From: Pseudomonadota bacterium
GTDB taxonomy: Bacteria > Pseudomonadota > Gammaproteobacteria > Burkholderiales > Sulfuriferulaceae
Direction of reading: 5' to 3'
Assembly (NCBI GenBank): GCA_021845925.1
Contig: JAJZUW010000009.1
Span: 1 to 34,167 of the forward strand
DNA: 34,167 bases
This document shows positions 25,861 to 34,167 of this stretch, piece after piece (the stretch's first letter is position 1; every line of letters begins with the position of its first letter). Made by a program: the position numbers and the translations under genes. Below the pieces are notes generated by a model, which did no database searches, was not told the DNA's origin, and saw only the letters and a list, made by a program, of their open reading frames with translations.

Positions 25861-27993
25861 GTGGATTTTTCAAACCCCTTCCCTTTGCCAGATCAGCCCG
25901 GAGCGCTAGATGAAGACTGGCCGGTCCGGTTGGCCGAACAGGTTTTCACGGCAGACCGGCTGACACTGCGCGAAACCGATTTTTCCCGCATGCTCGATCT
26001 GCTGCCGATTGGCCTGGTCGTGCACCGGCATGATGCCATTGTGTGGGCCAATCCGGCTGCGGCCAGAATTCTTGGCGCGGATCAGGTAGCGGAATTGCTG
26101 GGCAGTCCGGTCACCGGCAGGGTCGATTCCACCAGCCGGCGTGCAATGGCGGATGCTGCCGGGCAGGGGACTCCGTTCCAGCCGGAATCAGCTGATGCTG
26201 GTGTGGTGGAAGAACGGCTGATCCGGATGAATGGCGAGCGTTTTCTGGCTGAAGTGTTTGCCTTGCCGACTTTTTTTGCAGATGCACCAGCATCGCTGGT
26301 CTGCTTCAATGATATTTCGTTGCGTCGGGCGCGCGAAGAAGAAGTTCGTCTGGCCACTTCGGTTTATGATCACACCAGCGAAGGCATGCTGGTCACCGAT
26401 GCGCGGGGAACCATTCTGGCGGTGAATCCTGCATTCGAACGCATGAGCGGGTACCGGCGTGATGAGTTGCTGGGCCAGAAGCCGGGTATTTTGCTGGTGG
26501 AACGCCATGCGCCTGGTTTTTACCAGCGCATCTGGCGCAGTCTGCTGGAAACCGGCCGCTGGAGTGGCGAAGTGGGCAACCGGCGAAGGGATGGTACGCC
26601 GTATGTCGAGCGACTGACCATCAATACTGTTTACGACGACAACAACCGGGTTCTCCGGTATGTCGCGCTGTTTTCCGATATCACGGCAGAAAAATCGCGT
26701 GAGGCGATCATCTGGAAACAGGCCCATTATGACTGGTTGACCGGATTGCCAAACCGGCGGCAATTTCATGACTGGCTTGAGCAGGAATTCCGCCAGTCGC
26801 GCCGGTCGGGACGCGCGCTGACGCTGATGTTTGTCGATCTCGACCGGTTCAAGGAAATCAACGACACACTCGGGCATGCCAAGGGTGACCGTCTGCTGCA
26901 GGAAGCAGCTCGCCGTATCCGTGCTTCGGTACGTGATTCCGATTTTGTCGCCCGACTGGGCGGCGATGAATTTACCGTCGTGTTTCCGGGGCTGGTGGAT
27001 TCGTGCCAGATCCAGCGTGTGGCCAGCCAGTTGCTGGAACAGCTCAGAAAACCGTTTGATCTGGGAGATGGCGATACCGGTTACGCATCAGCCAGCATCG
27101 GCGTGGCCTGTCACCCACGCGACGCCGGTGACCCGGACACGTTGATGCGGCATGCTGACCAGGCCATGTATGCGGCCAAGGCTGCTGGTCGCAACCGCAT
27201 GAGCCTGTTTGATTTCAGCATGCAGCAACAGGCCAGGGAACGACTCGAACTGGGTAACGATCTGCGCCATGCACTGGAACGGGGGGAAATGAGCCTCGTT
27301 TATCAGCCGATCGTGAATTTGCGCGATGGTTCGACCGCCAAGCTGGAAGCTTTGCTGCGCTGGGAACATGCATCGCGCGGCAGTATTTCGCCGACAGACT
27401 TCATTCCGCTGGCAGAAGAGCTTGGAATCATTCACGAACTGGGCAACTGGGTGGTTGACCAGGTGCTTGAATTGCAGAACAGCTGGGCTGGCAATACCGG
27501 CTTGCCACAAGTCAGTATCAATTGTTCGCCCTTGCAGTTCGAGCACGACGTCGATGTCAAACCATGGTTGCAGAACGCCCTTGGCCAGCCTGTCGTGATT
27601 GAAATCACCGAAGGTCTGCTGCTCAAGGCATCCGAACCGGTGCGCAGGCAACTGGAGCAGTTGCGCAAGAGCGGGGTTGAGCTCGCGCTGGATGATTTCG
27701 GTACCGGTTATTCTGCGCTGTCTTATCTGAAACAGTTTGATATTCATTATCTCAAACTGGACAAATCATTCATGTCGGGTATCTTTGACCATGAACGGGA
27801 TCGGCTGCTGGTCGAAGGGCTGATTGCATTGGCGCACAACCTGGGCATCCGCACCATCGCCGAAGGCATTGAGACCGAGGCCCAGCATGACCTGGTGGCG
27901 GGCTGGGGATGCGATTATGCCCAGGGCTACTGGTATGCAAAACCATTGGCGCGAGAAGCGCTGGATGATTTTCTGATGGCGGGCACTGGCTGA
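25861..27993 (+). CDS. PAS-PAS-GGDEF-EAL c-di-GMP turnover protein
   Basis: The roughly 710-residue protein carries two PAS domains (about 40-155 and 160-280), a GGDEF domain and an EAL domain. The GGDEF site is intact (GGDEF 367-371) with an upstream RDSD five residues before it, an inhibitory I-site. The EAL domain retains EALLRW (496), DDFGTGYSAL and the TIAEGIE motif, so both synthesis and hydrolysis of c-di-GMP are possible. No transmembrane segment is seen; the second PAS (YDHTSEGMLVTDARGTILAVNPAF) resembles sensory PAS domains of cytosolic proteins. The start is uncertain: GTG 25861, 16 nt after slmA, avoids the overlap of the longer frame. Confidence 0.9.
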   Translation: MDFSNPFPLPDQPGALDEDWPVRLAEQVFTADRLTLRETDFSRMLDLLPIGLVVHRHDAIVWANPAAARILGADQVAELLGSPVTGRVDSTSRRAMADAAGQGTPFQPESADAGVVEERLIRMNGERFLAEVFALPTFFADAPASLVCFNDISLRRAREEEVRLATSVYDHTSEGMLVTDARGTILAVNPAFERMSGYRRDELLGQKPGILLVERHAPGFYQRIWRSLLETGRWSGEVGNRRRDGTPYVERLTINTVYDDNNRVLRYVALFSDITAEKSREAIIWKQAHYDWLTGLPNRRQFHDWLEQEFRQSRRSGRALTLMFVDLDRFKEINDTLGHAKGDRLLQEAARRIRASVRDSDFVARLGGDEFTVVFPGLVDSCQIQRVASQLLEQLRKPFDLGDGDTGYASASIGVACHPRDAGDPDTLMRHADQAMYAAKAAGRNRMSLFDFSMQQQARERLELGNDLRHALERGEMSLVYQPIVNLRDGSTAKLEALLRWEHASRGSISPTDFIPLAEELGIIHELGNWVVDQVLELQNSWAGNTGLPQVSINCSPLQFEHDVDVKPWLQNALGQPVVIEITEGLLLKASEPVRRQLEQLRKSGVELALDDFGTGYSALSYLKQFDIHYLKLDKSFMSGIFDHERDRLLVEGLIALAHNLGIRTIAEGIETEAQHDLVAGWGCDYAQGYWYAKPLAREALDDFLMAGTG

Positions 27994-28046
27994 AGGTGGT
28001 TGCCCTTTTGTCCGGTGCGTGATGTTTTTTCGAATTGTGCCGTGGT

Positions 28047-28799
28047 TCAGCTTGCCGAGCAGACCGGACACGCCGGGTCGCGCTTCAGGCGAAGTTCGTT
28101 CCAGCCGGCGGAACGGATGTCAAAACGGATCAGTCTGCCGTGCAGGGATTCTCCCCAGCCGGTTATCAGCTTGATTGCTTCTGCTGCCTGCAGCGTACCT
28201 ATCATGCCGGTCAGTGGGCTGAATACGCCGCTTTCGCTGCAACGGTCGACTTCCGGATCGTCTGCCGATTCTGGAAACAGGCAGCTATAACAGGGGCTGT
28301 CGGGCAGGCGTTGGTCAAAGGTGGTCAGCAGTCCGCTGGTGCGCAGGGCAGCACCGGAAACCAGAGGTTTTTTGCAGGACACGCTGGCCCGATTGATGGC
28401 ATGGCGGGTAGCAAAGTTGTCGCTTGCATCCACCACGACATCGTGTCTGGCCACCTGATCTTCCAGTTCGGTACCTGTCAGATGTCGTGCAATGGACGTG
28501 ATGCGGATATCGGGATTCAGGTCACTGGCTTCCCGGCATGCCGATTCGGCCTTGTTCTGACCAATGGATCGGGTCTGGTGAATGATCTGGCGTTGCAGGT
28601 TGGACAGTTCGACCGTATCGCCATCGGCAATGGTCATCTGGCCGATGCCGCTGGCGGCCAGATACAGGGCAGCAGGCGAACCCAGGCCCCCGGCGCCCAC
28701 CAGCAGAACACTGCCTGCCAGCAGGGCTTCCTGACCGGCCAGATCAAAGTCCGGTAACAGGATATGCCTGCTGTAGCGTAGCAGTTGCCGGTCATCCAC
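28047..28799 (-). CDS. moeB: MoeB/ThiF/HesA-family E1-like adenylyltransferase
   Basis: The 250-residue enzyme adenylates the C-terminal glycine of a ubiquitin-like sulfur carrier (MoaD or ThiS). It has RYSRHILLPDFD, the ATP-binding GAGGLGSPAALYLAASGIG, VELSNLQRQIIH, DNFATRHAIN, the active-site-region DRCSESGVFSP, and zinc-binding CYSC and CPVC pairs. No rhodanese domain is fused, so the carrier activator could be MoeB or ThiF; the order after ctpA favours the MoeB annotation common in related genomes. It starts 14 nt after ctpA. Confidence 0.88.
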   Translation of the reverse strand: MDDRQLLRYSRHILLPDFDLAGQEALLAGSVLLVGAGGLGSPAALYLAASGIGQMTIADGDTVELSNLQRQIIHQTRSIGQNKAESACREASDLNPDIRITSIARHLTGTELEDQVARHDVVVDASDNFATRHAINRASVSCKKPLVSGAALRTSGLLTTFDQRLPDSPCYSCLFPESADDPEVDRCSESGVFSPLTGMIGTLQAAEAIKLITGWGESLHGRLIRFDIRSAGWNELRLKRDPACPVCSAS

Positions 28800-28813
28800 T
28801 ATTGGCAGCGTTT

Positions 28814-30262
28814 TCAGTGCGTGGTCGCGCCCGTGCCGGTGCTGGCGGCACCGCTGTTCGCACGCGCCAGGATATTGACGCCTTTCAGCAGATTGACGGC
28901 CTGATTGAGCTGGAAGTCATCCTTGCTGAGCACGGCTTCGCCAGTATCCACGGCAGGTTCAGCCGTCTTTTCCGCCTTGTGAGCCGGTCCGACGATTTTT
29001 GGCGGCTGCTTGTCGGTGTGTTTGTCAGTGCCGTTCGGGTTGCTCAGGTGATTTTCGAGATCCACTTCGTGGATTTCGAGCGGATTGCGTCCGTCACTGT
29101 TGATCACTTTGCCTTCCTCTACCACGATGTCGGGCGTGATGCCCTTGTTCTGGATCGAACGGCCGCTGGGCGTGAAGTAACGCGCTGTGGTCAGTTTGAT
29201 GCCGGCGCCGTTGGTCAGGGGCAGAATGGTTTGTACCGAACCCTTGCCGAACGACTGGGTGCCAATGATCAGTGCCCGCTTGTGATCCTGCAGTGCGCCC
29301 GAAACGATTTCCGATGCGGAAGCGGAGCCGCCATTGATCAGAACGACCATCGGGATGGATTTCAGCCATGCCGGTTCATTGCGCAGATAGTTCTTTTCGC
29401 CGGGGTGCAGGTAGTTGTCCGGCGTGGCGGTCAGGTGCATTTTCGAGTCTTCGGTCCGGCCATCGGTATAAACGACCAGGCTGTTGTCCGGCAGGAAGGT
29501 CGAAGCCACGCCAACGGCGCTGGTCAGCAGACCGCCCGGATCGTTGCGCAGGTCCAGCACCAGTCCCTTGAGCGGTGCCTTGTTCTTGGCAACCAGGGCA
29601 GTGATGGCATCCATCAGGTTTTCGCCGGTGTGCTCCTGGAACTGGGTGATGCGCACATAACCATAGCCGGGCTCAATCATGGCCGACTTGACGCTTTTCA
29701 CCTTGATGATCGCGCGCACCAGCTTGATGCTGAGGGGCTTGTTCTGTCCCTTGCGCACAATGGTCAGCGTGACTGGTGTGTTGGGGTCGCCGCGCATCCG
29801 CTTGACGGCATCGTTGATGGTCATGCCCTTGACTGGCGTGTCGTCGATCTTGATGATCAGGTCGCCTGGCTGGATGCCTGCTTTTTGGGCCGGTGTATCT
29901 TCGATGGGGGAAATGACCTTGACGAAGCCATCTTCCATGCCGACTTCAATGCCCAGTCCGCCAAACTCGCCTTGGGTGCCATCCTGGAGATCCTTGAAAT
30001 CGTCCGGATCGAGATACTGTGAATGCGGGTCAAGCCCGGACAGCATGCCGTTGATGGCGTCATCGATCAGTTTCTTGTCGCTGACCGGCTCCACATAATC
30101 GGTTTTGATCTTGCCAAACACCTGGCTGAACGTGCGCAGTTCATCAAGCGGAAGATCCGGTACAGCCTGTTTTTCGGCAATGGCCGGAAGATAGACAGTC
30201 AGGGTGGCGCCGAGCAGCATGCCTGTCAGAACCAGGCCGATTTTGTGTTTGGTGATGCGCAT
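28814..30262 (-). CDS. ctpA: S41 carboxyl-terminal processing protease
   Basis: This 482-residue periplasmic protease has an N-terminal signal/anchor (HKIGLVLTGMLLGATLTVYL), a PDZ domain (about 85-165; TPAQKAGIQPGDLIIKIDD) and the S41 catalytic domain. The catalytic serine lies in NGGSASASEIVSGAL and the lysine in TQSFGKGSVQ. FTPSGRSIQNKGITPDI is the usual end of the domain. It degrades or trims envelope proteins, including cell-wall hydrolase factors in other bacteria. The start at 30262 (MRITKHKIG) excludes 61 upstream in-frame codons that would overlap envC. It is 19 nt after envC, a recurrent neighbour. Confidence 0.94.
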   Translation of the reverse strand: MRITKHKIGLVLTGMLLGATLTVYLPAIAEKQAVPDLPLDELRTFSQVFGKIKTDYVEPVSDKKLIDDAINGMLSGLDPHSQYLDPDDFKDLQDGTQGEFGGLGIEVGMEDGFVKVISPIEDTPAQKAGIQPGDLIIKIDDTPVKGMTINDAVKRMRGDPNTPVTLTIVRKGQNKPLSIKLVRAIIKVKSVKSAMIEPGYGYVRITQFQEHTGENLMDAITALVAKNKAPLKGLVLDLRNDPGGLLTSAVGVASTFLPDNSLVVYTDGRTEDSKMHLTATPDNYLHPGEKNYLRNEPAWLKSIPMVVLINGGSASASEIVSGALQDHKRALIIGTQSFGKGSVQTILPLTNGAGIKLTTARYFTPSGRSIQNKGITPDIVVEEGKVINSDGRNPLEIHEVDLENHLSNPNGTDKHTDKQPPKIVGPAHKAEKTAEPAVDTGEAVLSKDDFQLNQAVNLLKGVNILARANSGAASTGTGATTH

Positions 30263-30281
30263 GTAGGGATTCCCGGGTTTC

Positions 30282-31553
30282 CTATCGATGAGACAGCCAG
30301 TTATAGGGGTCGAACGCCTGGCTGCGATACCGCAGTTCAAAATACAGACCAGTTTCATTGTTGCCGCCAGTGTTACCGACCGCTGCAATGGTTTCACCAG
30401 CTTTGACAACATCTCCGACTCGTTTATACAGGGTTTCATTGTCACTGTACAGACTCATGTACCCCTCGCCATGGTCGATGATGATCAGGTTGCCAAAGCC
30501 GCGCAGCCAGTCTGCGAACACCACGCGTCCGGCACCGACACTGACCACCGCCTGACCGGAAGGCGCCTGGATGAACAGGCCTTTCCACAATGTGCCTCCG
30601 GCCTCGCGTGGCGTGCCAAACCGGTGAACCAGGGTTCCGCGTGTTGGCATCGGCAGCTTGCCTTTCATCAGACCAAAACCGACAAAAGGAGTTTCCGGCT
30701 GGGCAATATTTTCTGCTGGCTGTTCCGGTGCCCCCGGTTGTGCGGGCGCGGCCGGTTTTCCGGGCATGGCGCGCCGGTGCTGTTTTGCGCGCATGGCGGC
30801 CCGGCGCTCGGCTTCCTTGCGTGCAGCCTCACGACGCGCTGCTGCGCGTGCCAGTTCCTCCATCAGTCGGGTGATGCGCTTTTCGCTTTCTTCCAGATTG
30901 CTGATCTGTTGCTGCTGGCGGGCAATGGTGGAACCGAGCCTGGCGAGGATGGCCTGGCGGTTTTTCTGTTCGGCCTGCAACTGCAGTCGTTGCTGTTCCT
31001 GTTCGTGTTGCTGGCTGGCCAGTTCGGCCTGCAGGGATTGTTGCTGCCTGCGCAGGTCATCCAGCCGGGCTGCGCTGCCAGTCAGTTCGTTGATCAGTCT
31101 TTGCCGGTCGCGTTGCAGATAACCTGCCCATACCACATCGCGCTGGGTTTCACCGGCTGGCCGGTCATCCAGCAGAAGTTGCAGGTCATCATGCCCGCCA
31201 TTGACATGCAAATGGCGCAGCAGGCTGGACAACTGGTTCTGTTGCGTCTGCATCGACTGGCGCACGCCAGCGATTTGTCGGTCAAGCGCATTCAGTGTGG
31301 CATGGGTGGACTGTTCGCGGGCCTGGATATTGCTCAGTTGCCGGTTGATATTGCTGATCGCCAGTTCCGACTTGCGCAAGGCGTCTTCGTTGCGGTCGCG
31401 TTCCGATTCGCTGGACTGTTTCTGTTTGCGCAACTGGTCCAGTTGCTGGTGGATTTTTTTCAGTTCGGTGCGTCCGGAGTGTGCTCCGGCGGCGGGGGCG
31501 GTGGCCAGCAGCAGTGCTGGTAGCAGGAGCAGGATCGCGCCGCGCCGCAACAA
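30282..31553 (-). CDS. envC: EnvC-like murein hydrolase activator
   Basis: The 423-residue protein has a signal peptide (residues 1-24), a long coiled coil (about 25-235, rich in Q/R/E heptads), an Ala/Pro-rich linker and a C-terminal LytM/M23 domain (about 300-420). The LytM domain is degenerate: the first zinc-ligand region reads WKGLFIQAP and the later HxH region reads YMSLYSDNETLYK, so metal ligands are missing. That is the state of EnvC, which activates amidases at the septum and has no hydrolase activity of its own. It begins 4 nt after gpmI and precedes ctpA. Confidence 0.92.
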   Translation of the reverse strand: MLRRGAILLLLPALLLATAPAAGAHSGRTELKKIHQQLDQLRKQKQSSESERDRNEDALRKSELAISNINRQLSNIQAREQSTHATLNALDRQIAGVRQSMQTQQNQLSSLLRHLHVNGGHDDLQLLLDDRPAGETQRDVVWAGYLQRDRQRLINELTGSAARLDDLRRQQQSLQAELASQQHEQEQQRLQLQAEQKNRQAILARLGSTIARQQQQISNLEESEKRITRLMEELARAAARREAARKEAERRAAMRAKQHRRAMPGKPAAPAQPGAPEQPAENIAQPETPFVGFGLMKGKLPMPTRGTLVHRFGTPREAGGTLWKGLFIQAPSGQAVVSVGAGRVVFADWLRGFGNLIIIDHGEGYMSLYSDNETLYKRVGDVVKAGETIAAVGNTGGNNETGLYFELRYRSQAFDPYNWLSHR

Positions 31554-31557
31554 GATG

Positions 31558-33081
31558 CTACTCGAACCGGATCAACGACCGCCCGGTCATTTCGGCCGGT
31601 TGCGGAATGCCCATGATGTCCAGCAGGGTCGGGCTGACATCTTCCAGGGCGCCGGTTTCAGCCAGTGTGGCTTTGCGCTTGCCGATGTAGAGCAGCGGTA
31701 CCAGATTGGTCGTGTGGGCCGTATAAGCCTGGTGGGTGTGCTCATCCATCATCAGTTCAGCATTGCCGTGATCGGCTGTGATGAGGATTTCGCCACCGGC
31801 TTCCAGCATGGCGGGCACCACGCGACCGAGACATTCGTCCAGGGCTTCAATGGCCCGGATGGTGGCCTGCAGGTCGCCGGTGTGACCTACCATGTCGGCA
31901 TTGGCAAAATTGCTGATGATGGCGTCAAAACGCTTTTCCCGGATCGCGGCAACCAGTTTGTCGGCGACTTCATAGGCGCTCATTTCCGGCTTCATGTCAT
32001 AGGTTGCCACATTGGGCGATGCAACCAGGATGCGCTCCTCACCCTGGTAGACGGTTTCATCTCCGCCGTTGAAGAAAAATGTGACATGCGGGTATTTTTC
32101 GGTTTCGGCAATTCGCAGCTGTTTGAGTCCGAGTTTTGAAATATGCTCGCCAAAACCATTGCGGATGCGTTCGGGCGGAAAGGCGACCGAAACATTGAAA
32201 TCATCGCTGTAACCGGTCAGGGTGCAGAAATCGGCCAGCTTCGGCATGCGTACGCGGTCAAATTCGCTGAAATCGGGTTCAATGAATGCCCGCGTGAGCT
32301 GACGGGCACGATCGGACCGGAAATTCATGAACATGATGCTGTCGCCGTCCTGGATGTCGACTTTTTCGCCAATGCATGTGGCTTTGACAAATTCGTCCGA
32401 TTCGCCGCGCGCATACGCTTCTGCCAGTCCAGTCAGCGCATCCGGAGCGGCATACAGCCCGTCACCCCGTGTAATGACATCCCATGCTTCCTTGACGCGC
32501 GGCCAGCGCCGGTCACGATCCATGGCGAAATAACGCCCGACCATGCTGGCGATCCGGCCAACACCAAGGCTGTCAATCTTGTCCTGCAACCGTTTCAGGT
32601 AGATTTCCGCGCTGCGTGGCGGGGTGTCGCGCCCGTCCAGAAAGACATGCAGGTGGACATTGGTCAGTCCGGCGCGGTGTGCAGCTTCCAGCATGGCATG
32701 AATGTGGTTTTCATGGCTGTGCACGCCGCCATCCGACAACAGGCCCAGGATATGCAAGGCCCGGCCATTGTTTTTGGCCAGATCGATGCAGCGCACGATT
32801 GCCGGGTTCTGGTAGAACGATCCCGATTTGATGGCAATTTCGATGCGGGTGAATTCCTGGTACACCACGCGTCCTGCACCAATGTTGAGATGACCAACCT
32901 CCGAATTGCCCATCTGTCCCGAAGGAAGACCGACCGCGGATTCCGATGCCTGTATCAGCGTGTGCGGATACTCGTTCCACCAGCGCATCCAGTTGGGCTT
33001 GCTGGCCAGGGCAATTGCGTTGTCAGTATGGCACTTGCGACAGCCGAAGCCGTCGAGAATGATAAGCAGGGCGGGGGTCAA
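31558..33081 (-). CDS. gpmI: 2,3-bisphosphoglycerate-independent phosphoglycerate mutase
   Basis: The 507-residue Mn-dependent enzyme interconverts 3- and 2-phosphoglycerate. IILDGFG carries the first metal aspartate (D10), GQMGNSEVGH the phosphoserine nucleophile (S60), and GRYFAMDRDRRWPR, NFANADMVGHTG and ITADHGNAE complete the active site. The start is TTG 33081 with only a weak Shine-Dalgarno; no ATG precedes the metal aspartate. It is first of the gpmI-envC-ctpA-moeB minus-strand run. Confidence 0.95.
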   Translation of the reverse strand: MTPALLIILDGFGCRKCHTDNAIALASKPNWMRWWNEYPHTLIQASESAVGLPSGQMGNSEVGHLNIGAGRVVYQEFTRIEIAIKSGSFYQNPAIVRCIDLAKNNGRALHILGLLSDGGVHSHENHIHAMLEAAHRAGLTNVHLHVFLDGRDTPPRSAEIYLKRLQDKIDSLGVGRIASMVGRYFAMDRDRRWPRVKEAWDVITRGDGLYAAPDALTGLAEAYARGESDEFVKATCIGEKVDIQDGDSIMFMNFRSDRARQLTRAFIEPDFSEFDRVRMPKLADFCTLTGYSDDFNVSVAFPPERIRNGFGEHISKLGLKQLRIAETEKYPHVTFFFNGGDETVYQGEERILVASPNVATYDMKPEMSAYEVADKLVAAIREKRFDAIISNFANADMVGHTGDLQATIRAIEALDECLGRVVPAMLEAGGEILITADHGNAELMMDEHTHQAYTAHTTNLVPLLYIGKRKATLAETGALEDVSPTLLDIMGIPQPAEMTGRSLIRFE

Positions 33082-33378
33082 TTGGATTCTCAGTCAGACA
33101 ATGGCAAATGCCGCGCCTTCATACCGATCAGGAAGCGGCCAGATGAACGGAAATGGATTTTATTATAATTTGGCAATTGATGCATCCTGCACTTGAGTGT
33201 TCCGCACGACGTCAGGAAAATTCATGCCGGTTGCTCGCGAACGATCAATCGTCACAGAATCGCGGCATGATCATCCGGATCATCATGAAAGACTGAAATT
33301 CCCTGTAATTCAAGTAAAAATTTGCCGGCATCACTCGCAACAGGGACAAAATTCTGGGATAATAAAACCGTCATATAC
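33082..33378. promoter_or_regulatory. Divergent intergenic region between gpmI and the ArsR-type gene
   Basis: This 297-nt stretch holds no gene. It contains the AT-rich TTATTATAATTTGGC (about 33160-33174), whose TATAAT reads on the plus strand but lacks a clear -35. GGATAAT near 33357-33363 could be the -10 of the ArsR gene. An imperfect dyad TGATCATCCGGATCATCA lies near 33268-33286. Specific promoters could not be fixed. Confidence 0.35.
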
Positions 33379-33729
33379 ATGAGTATGGAAACCGGCAACA
33401 TGTCCCGAGTCGTACTGGATTTTGATCAGATCGATCTCATCGACAAGGATGAGCATATCGAGCAGGCGTCCCGTGCCATGAAGGCCATGTCACATCCGTT
33501 GCGCCTGAAGATTCTCTGCGTGCTCGGCGACCAGGAAGTCAGCGTCCAGGACATTGTCGATCAGGTCGGCACCACCCAGAGCAACATTTCCCAGCACCTC
33601 GCCATTCTGCGCGACAAGGGCGTATTGCGAACCCGCAAGGATGCCAACCGGGTGTATTACCGGGTTGGTGATACGCGGACGTTGCGGCTGATATCGCTCA
33701 TGCGCGACGTTTTCTGTGGTTTCACCTGA
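33379..33729 (+). CDS. ArsR/SmtB-family repressor with BigR/SqrR-like cysteine pair
   Basis: This small winged-helix protein (116 residues from ATG 33379, 109 from ATG 33400) has MSHPLRLKILCVLGDQEVSV, the recognition helix TTQSNISQHLAILRDKGVL and the wing TRKDANRVYYRVGD. Numbered from 33400, C40 in KILCVLG and C106 in MRDVFCG are 66 residues apart, the spacing of C42/C108 in BigR and C41/C107 in SqrR as I recall; E. coli YgaV is similar. Those repressors form a disulfide or polysulfide link on sensing persulfides and derepress sulfide-oxidation genes. A metal site of the ArsR CxC or SmtB type is not visible. The start is uncertain: ATG 33400 has a partial GGAA 8 nt upstream. Its targets are unknown; the dyad at 10220-10241 is a candidate. 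Confidence 0.8.
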   Translation: MSMETGNMSRVVLDFDQIDLIDKDEHIEQASRAMKAMSHPLRLKILCVLGDQEVSVQDIVDQVGTTQSNISQHLAILRDKGVLRTRKDANRVYYRVGDTRTLRLISLMRDVFCGFT

Positions 33730-33753
33730 TTTGACCGGCTGCGCGGAGCGATT

Positions 33754-34167
33754 GCCGCGTTGCGCGGTGCTCGTCTTCTCGCCGTACCTCTTGTACTGTC
33801 TCGAATCCTGCGCTCCGTGCGCCTTGCACTCATCCCCGCTCGCACGCTCAAATGGCCAGGCCGAAATGGCCTGATGGTGATTGCGCGGGGTGGTTGCCGC
33901 GTTGCGCGGTGCTCGTCTTCTCGCCGTACCTGTTGTACTGTCTCGAATCCTGCGCTCCGTGCGCCTTGCACTCATCCCCGCTCGCACGCTCAAATGGCCA
34001 GGCCGAAATGGCCTGATGGTGATTGTGCGGAGCGATTGCCGCGTTGCGCGGTGCTCGTCTTCTCGCCGTACCTGTTGTACTGTCTCGAATCCTGCGCTCC
34101 GTGCGCCTTGCACTCATCCCCGCTCGCACGCTCAAATGGCCAGGCCGAAATGGCCTGATGGTGATTG
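33754..34167. repeat. Three tandem copies of a 142-bp intergenic repeat, last one cut by the window end
   Basis: Units beginning GCCGCGTTGCGCGGTGCTCG start at 33754, 33896 and 34038, exactly 142 bp apart and nearly identical; copy 1 has CTCTTGTAC where the others have CTGTTGTAC. Each contains CCGTAC-N5-GTACTGTCTCG and later AGGCCGAAATGGCCT, a short perfect dyad. Apparent ORFs on both strands are by-products of the repeat and share recurring peptides. The array probably continues beyond the window. Confidence 0.9.

Noticed and set aside
28802-30022. 406-codon plus-strand frame opposite ctpA
   Set aside because: Antisense shadow; no domain, and the minus strand has a complete S41 protease.
30288-31523. 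411-codon plus-strand frame opposite envC
   Set aside because: Cys/Leu-rich low-complexity translation mirrored from the coiled-coil coding sequence; no start signals.
32143-33168. 341-codon plus-strand frame opposite gpmI
   Set aside because: Antisense shadow of a complete iPGM.
33490-34113. Long minus-strand frame (207 codons) and plus-strand frame (132 codons) in the right-edge repeats
   Set aside because: They are products of the 142-bp tandem repeat, show recurring peptide blocks, and the minus-strand frame overlaps the ArsR-type gene.
33754-34167. CRISPR or satellite array of protein-coding repeats at the right edge
   Set aside because: Units are near identical through the entire 142 bp, leaving no variable spacers, and 142 is not a multiple of three.

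Overview
The window looks like a betaproteobacterial chromosome, possibly Neisseriales. The evidence is gene content and order only: ilvB-ilvH-ilvC-pssA-leuA, gpmI-envC-ctpA-moeB on one strand, a DUF2782/thrB/BPSS1780-type cluster beside polA, SlmA, and two families of intergenic repeats that recall Neisseriales repeats. The order-level assignment is a weak inference.

Left edge (1-3145), accessory DNA: the 3' end of an IS3-family transposase, an ORF with a HEPN-like RxxxxH motif that may be cut by the IS, a strong inverted repeat, and a two-gene ATPase/TOPRIM pair (RloA/AbiLi-like and RloB/AbiLii-like). The pair has its own promoter, overlapped by a perfect 9-bp-arm palindrome. This block lies on the 3' side of a tRNA-Asn(GTT) gene (3146-3221, minus), the usual arrangement for an integrated island, although no integrase or duplicated att site is visible.

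3497-11532, a sulfide-oxidation and respiration locus: a sigma-54 activator with the three-cysteine PAS signature of the sulfane-sulfur sensor FisR is divergent from an eight-gene tandem (cydP, cydA, cydB, cydX, ybgE, persulfide dioxygenase, group II truncated haemoglobin, rhodanese). The tandem starts at a textbook sigma-54 promoter (TGGCAC-N5-TTGCA, 5065-5080). An Acidithiobacillus-type sulfide:quinone oxidoreductase follows, with its own sigma-70-like promoter covered by a palindrome. The proposed scheme is that SQR oxidises H2S and passes electrons to quinone, cytochrome bd (a sulfide-tolerant oxidase) reoxidises the quinol, and PDO plus rhodanese handle the persulfide. At the far right, an ArsR-family regulator (33379-33729) carries two cysteines 66 residues apart, as in BigR/SqrR/YgaV, and is a candidate second persulfide sensor.

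11729-19106, housekeeping: nadB (plus); then on the minus strand a LOG-family protein, a DUF2782 protein, thrB and a BPSS1780-type membrane protein; then polA (plus), whose start is only 17 nt from the divergent LOG gene.

19143-27993 (plus): promoter, ilvB, ilvH, ilvC, a two-copy 128-bp-period repeat, a terminator-like hairpin matching the dRS3 pattern, pssA, leuA, slmA, and a PAS-PAS-GGDEF-EAL protein. 28047-33081 (minus): gpmI, envC, ctpA, moeB. The window ends in at least three tandem copies of an exact 142-bp-period repeat downstream of the ArsR gene.
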